Shown here piece after piece: positions 61,509 through 64,000 of a stretch of DNA of 64,000 bases. The notes below the pieces were generated by a model. It searched no databases and had not been told where the DNA came from. It saw only the letters and a program-made list of their open reading frames with translations. How positions within the stretch are numbered: position 1 is the first letter of the stretch; the number at the start of each line of letters is the position of its first letter. Position numbers and translations under genes: made by a program. The DNA is taken from the NCBI RefSeq assembly GCF_018130825.1, contig NZ_JAFCJS010000002.1:310001-374000 (forward strand), written 5' to 3'. This DNA is from Bradyrhizobium liaoningense (GTDB lineage Bacteria > Pseudomonadota > Alphaproteobacteria > Rhizobiales > Xanthobacteraceae).

Positions 61509-62486
61509 CTACTGCGCGCGGATGTTGGCGGCCTTCAGCACCGGCTCCCATTTGGTCGCCTCGGCACGCATATAGGCGTCGAAATCCTTGGCGGAGGAGC
61601 CGACGGGAGCTGCGCCGATCTTGCCGAGCGTCGACAGCACGTTTGCGTCCTGCAGCGCGGCCTTGAGGTCGGTCTCGAGCTTCGCGACGATCTCCGGCGG
61701 CATCTTGGCCGGACCAAGCACGCCCCACCAGACCGAGACGTCGTAGCCGGGCACGCCGGACTCCGCGACGGTTGGCACGTTCGGCAGGGCCTTGGAGCGC
61801 TCGGCCGAGGTCACCGCGAGCGCGCGCACCGGGCCGCCCTCGAGCTGGCCGATGGCTTCCGCAAGCGGATTGATGCTGAGCGGGATCTCGCCGGCGATCA
61901 CGGCCGTCAGCGCCGGTGCGCCGCCCTTGTAGGGGATCGCGACGATCTTGGTGCCTGACATGTGTTTGAGCAGCTCGCCGGCAAGATGCGCCGAGGTGCC
62001 GTTGCCCGACATGCCGTAGGAGAGCTTGTCCGGCTCCTTCTTGGCCGCGGCGAGCAGATCGCCGAGCGTCTTGTAGGGGCTGTCCTTCGCCACCACGATC
62101 GCGAGCGGCGAGGAAGCGACTTCGGTGATCGCGGTGAAATCCTTGAACGTGTCGTAGGGCACGCTCGGATAGATGAACTGGTTGAGCGGATGGCCGCTGG
62201 CGACCAGGATCAGCGTGTAGCCGTCGGGTGCGGCCTGCGCCAGCGTCTGCGACGCCACGATGCCGCCGGCGCCGGGACGGTTGTCGATCACCGGCTGCTG
62301 GCCCCAGGTTTTTGCGAGTGCCTGTCCCAGCGTGCGGGCGAGGACGTCGACCGCACCGCCCGCGGCGTAGGGCACGAGGATGTGGACCGGCTTGCTCGGA
62401 TAATTGTCGGCCTGCGCGGCGCTGCCCGCCAGCAGCAGACCGGCGCCCAGCATCAAGCCGGCGATCTTCTTGTTCAAACCCAGCAT
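61509..62486 (-). CDS. TctC-type tripartite tricarboxylate transporter binding protein (Bug family)
   Basis: A 325-residue periplasmic binding protein. The signal peptide ends at AAQADN (about 27). YPSKPVHILVPYAAGGAVDVLARTL and VDNRPGAGG-like motifs are the Bug/TctC signature. AAGGAGTGCT precedes ATG 62486. No TctA/TctB membrane genes are present, which is usual for orphan Bug proteins. It diverges from the TetR gene, whose operator lies between them, so it is probably part of that regulon. Aromatic acid or carboxylate binding is a family-based guess. Confidence 0.9.
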   Translation of the reverse strand: MLGLNKKIAGLMLGAGLLLAGSAAQADNYPSKPVHILVPYAAGGAVDVLARTLGQALAKTWGQQPVIDNRPGAGGIVASQTLAQAAPDGYTLILVASGHPLNQFIYPSVPYDTFKDFTAITEVASSPLAIVVAKDSPYKTLGDLLAAAKKEPDKLSYGMSGNGTSAHLAGELLKHMSGTKIVAIPYKGGAPALTAVIAGEIPLSINPLAEAIGQLEGGPVRALAVTSAERSKALPNVPTVAESGVPGYDVSVWWGVLGPAKMPPEIVAKLETDLKAALQDANVLSTLGKIGAAPVGSSAKDFDAYMRAEATKWEPVLKAANIRAQ

Positions 62487-62561
62487 TCCCAGCACTCCTT
62501 GCGGGCATTCCGTCCCTGACGGCGGTCTCTGAGCCGCTCCGGACGATACCCATGGTTTTTG

Positions 62562-62596
62562 TTGACGAGACCTGATCTTTTGTACGATAGTACAAA
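62562..62596 (+). promoter_or_regulatory. Promoter and operator of the TetR gene, matching the dioxygenase promoter
   Basis: TTGACG (62562-62567) is followed by the palindrome TTTGTAC-GATA-GTACAAA (62579-62596) at the same 17-base offset as at 35614-35650. The flanking bases also match (GACCTGATC against GACCTAATC). The operator ends only 4 bases before the TetR ATG, so this mRNA is close to leaderless. Confidence 0.7.
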
Positions 62597-62600
62597 TCAC

Positions 62601-63311
62601 ATGGTACGCAAGCCCACCAGCAAGGAATCGGCCCGCAAGCCGAACATGCGCGAGGCGATCCTCGCCGCGGCCGAGGAGCTGTTTGCCACCAACGGCTTCA
62701 ATGCCGTCTCGGTGCGCGACATCGCGCAGGCTGCCGGGGCCAATCCCGGCAGCGTCACCTATCATTTCAAGACCAAGGACGGCCTGCTGCTGGAGATCTA
62801 CCGGCGGCATTGCGGGCCGATGAACCTGCGCCGTTCCGAGCTGCTCGCCGCCGCAAAACGCGTGCGTGATCTGCAGGACCGGCTGGAGGCGATCGTGCGC
62901 GCCTATGTGGTGCCGGCCTTCACCTCGGGCAGCGATCTCGCCGGCGGCGGGGCACGCTTCACGCGGTTGCGCGCGGTGATGTCGGCTGAGGGCAATGAAG
63001 TCGCGCGAAAAATCATCGCGCAGACCTTCGATGACACCAGCCACGCCTTCATCGACGCGATCCACGAGAGCCTGCCGCACATTCCGCGCACCGACATCGT
63101 CTGGCGCAGTCATTTCCTGCTCGGCGCACTCTATTACTCGCTGGTGACGCCGGACCGCGTCTCGCGCCTGTCGCGCGGCGAGGCCGACGGCAGCGACGCC
63201 GCGGGCGCCATCGAGCAATTGGTGCAGGCGACCGTCGCCGCATTCCAGGCGCCGGCGCTGGACCAGGCCGCACCGGCACGCCGGCGGCCGGTCGTCAGCA
63301 GCAAGACTTGA
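62601..63311 (+). CDS. TetR-family transcriptional regulator
   Basis: A 236-residue repressor. The N-terminal HTH is clear: REAILAAAEELFATNGFNAVSVRDIAQAAGANPGSVTYHFKTKDGLL covers residues about 16-60. The C-terminal domain resembles the AefR/CerR-like group. ATG 62601 has no ribosome site, fitting a near-leaderless transcript. It is flanked by a divergent TctC gene and a co-directional amidohydrolase gene. Its own operator is repeated before the dioxygenase gene at 35.8 kb, so it is predicted to control an aromatic or carboxylate degradation regulon. Confidence 0.88.
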   Translation: MVRKPTSKESARKPNMREAILAAAEELFATNGFNAVSVRDIAQAAGANPGSVTYHFKTKDGLLLEIYRRHCGPMNLRRSELLAAAKRVRDLQDRLEAIVRAYVVPAFTSGSDLAGGGARFTRLRAVMSAEGNEVARKIIAQTFDDTSHAFIDAIHESLPHIPRTDIVWRSHFLLGALYYSLVTPDRVSRLSRGEADGSDAAGAIEQLVQATVAAFQAPALDQAAPARRRPVVSSKT

Positions 63312-63386
63312 AAGAAACCGACCGAGGGGAGGCGCGTAACAGCGCTTTTGCTCGCAAGCGGGCCATGTAACAGGGTGCTTTAGGAA

Positions 63387-64000
63387 ATGAACAGGCGGGA
63401 GTGCTTGCATCTCTTGACCGGATTGGCCGGTGCCGCGCTTGCGGGCGAGGCGCGCGCGCAAAGCGCTGAGAAGGCGATCCCGACGATCACGCCGCCGGAC
63501 CCCAATCCCAAGACGCCGTCCTTCAAGCTGCCGGCGAAATCCTGCGATACCCATACGCATATCTTCGGGCCGGCGGCCCGCTATCCCTTCGCCGAGAAGC
63601 GGCCCTACAACACCGCCGATGCGCCGCTGGAGACGTTCCGCAGCGTGCACGAGAAGATCGGCGTCGAGCGCTGCGTGATCGTCAACGCCACCGTGCACGG
63701 CACCGACAATCGGGTCGTCACCGATGCCATCGCCCAGAGCGAAGGCGCCTACAAGGGCATCGCCAACGTCAGCGACGAGACGACCGAGAAGGAGCTTGCG
63801 GCGCTCGACAAGGGCGGCATCTGCGGCTGCCGCTTCGCCTTCCTCAAGCGCCTCGGCGGCGTTGGCGACATGACCAAGTTCCAGCGCATCGTGCATCGCG
63901 TCGCCGAGCTCGGCTGGCACATCGACGTCTATTTCGAGCCGGGCACGATTGCCGAATTCGCGCCCATCCTGACGGCGCTGCCGACGCCTTACGTGATCGA
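63387..64000 (+). CDS. Amidohydrolase, 2-pyrone-4,6-dicarboxylate hydrolase-like (cut by the window end)
   Basis: The first 204 codons are present. The N-terminus MNRRECLHLLTGLAGAALAG is a Tat-like signal (paired Arg), then a linker and the TIM-barrel start CDTHTHIFGPAARYPF, whose HTH supplies metal ligands. The CDTHxHIFGPxxRYPF pattern matches LigI-type lactone hydrolases and relatives. It follows the TetR gene by 75 bases, AGGA precedes the ATG, and the gene continues to the right. Export to the periplasm would be unusual for LigI, so another substrate is likely. Confidence 0.8.
   Translation, partial: MNRRECLHLLTGLAGAALAGEARAQSAEKAIPTITPPDPNPKTPSFKLPAKSCDTHTHIFGPAARYPFAEKRPYNTADAPLETFRSVHEKIGVERCVIVNATVHGTDNRVVTDAIAQSEGAYKGIANVSDETTEKELAALDKGGICGCRFAFLKRLGGVGDMTKFQRIVHRVAELGWHIDVYFEPGTIAEFAPILTALPTPYVI

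Noticed and set aside
61509..63920. An 803-codon minus-strand gene containing the TctC protein
   Set aside because: The part beyond 62486 is antisense to the TetR and amidohydrolase genes; the signal peptide and ribosome site place the start at 62486.

Overview
The window is high-GC alphaproteobacterial chromosome and almost certainly comes from Bradyrhizobium or a close relative. The evidence is the acpXL-type very-long-chain fatty acid/lipid A cluster, tandem kup genes, many liv-type and TctC solute-binding proteins, DUF6894 and UPF0280-type genes, and scattered copies of two families of compound-hairpin repeats. I see no phage, insertion sequence, CRISPR array, rRNA or tRNA.

Layout. 1-4.9 kb: phospholipid synthesis (psd, pssA), an RraA-like protein and a MotA/MotB-type stator pair. 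5-9 kb: two tandem Kup potassium transporters. 9.1-11.8 kb: rhodanese, class I aminotransferase, PotF-like polyamine-binding protein. 12.1-18.2 kb: a 1403-residue autotransporter divergent from a winged-helix/TPR regulator. 18.4-22.7 kb (minus strand): acpXL-fabZ-fabF2-fabF1-lpxXL, which makes and attaches the very-long-chain acyl group of lipid A. 22.9-28.4 kb: small proteins, a ParB-like protein and a P-type cation ATPase. 28.6-32.3 kb: TonB-dependent siderophore receptor with a PepSY membrane partner. 32.3-35.3 kb: MgtC-like, AhpD-like and HerA-like proteins.

35.6-52.7 kb is the most interesting part. Divergent operons encode a nicotinate dehydrogenase of the aerobic NicAB type (2Fe-2S subunit plus molybdopterin/tri-haem subunit), a ferredoxin-type 6-hydroxynicotinate reductase, a UPF0280 protein, a DUF1185 protein, a complete branched-chain-type ABC importer, a MarR regulator, an enamidase closely resembling that of the anaerobic nicotinate fermenter Eubacterium barkeri, and a ferredoxin-NADP reductase. 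Together they predict: nicotinate to 6-hydroxynicotinate (NicAB), to 1,4,5,6-tetrahydro-6-oxonicotinate (reductase fed by Fpr through ferredoxin), to 2-formylglutarate (enamidase). This is a reductive nicotinate route in an aerobe. Near-identical 18-bp palindromes lie in front of the reductase operon and between enamidase and fpr, which points to one regulon, probably under the MarR protein.

A second regulatory circuit links a ring-cleavage dioxygenase at 35.8 kb with a TetR gene at 62.6 kb. Both have the same promoter/operator (TTGACG, then TTTGTAC-N4-GTACAAA at identical spacing). The TetR gene lies between a TctC protein and a pyrone-dicarboxylate-hydrolase-like amidohydrolase that runs off the right end. 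The rest (52.9-61.5 kb) holds a cytochrome P450, a run of four small disordered hydrophilic proteins, DUF763, an MscS channel, a PepSY protein, a MarR regulator with its own palindrome, a DUF2218 protein and an amino-acid-type binding protein.

All names come from reading sequence motifs and gene context; no database search was run.
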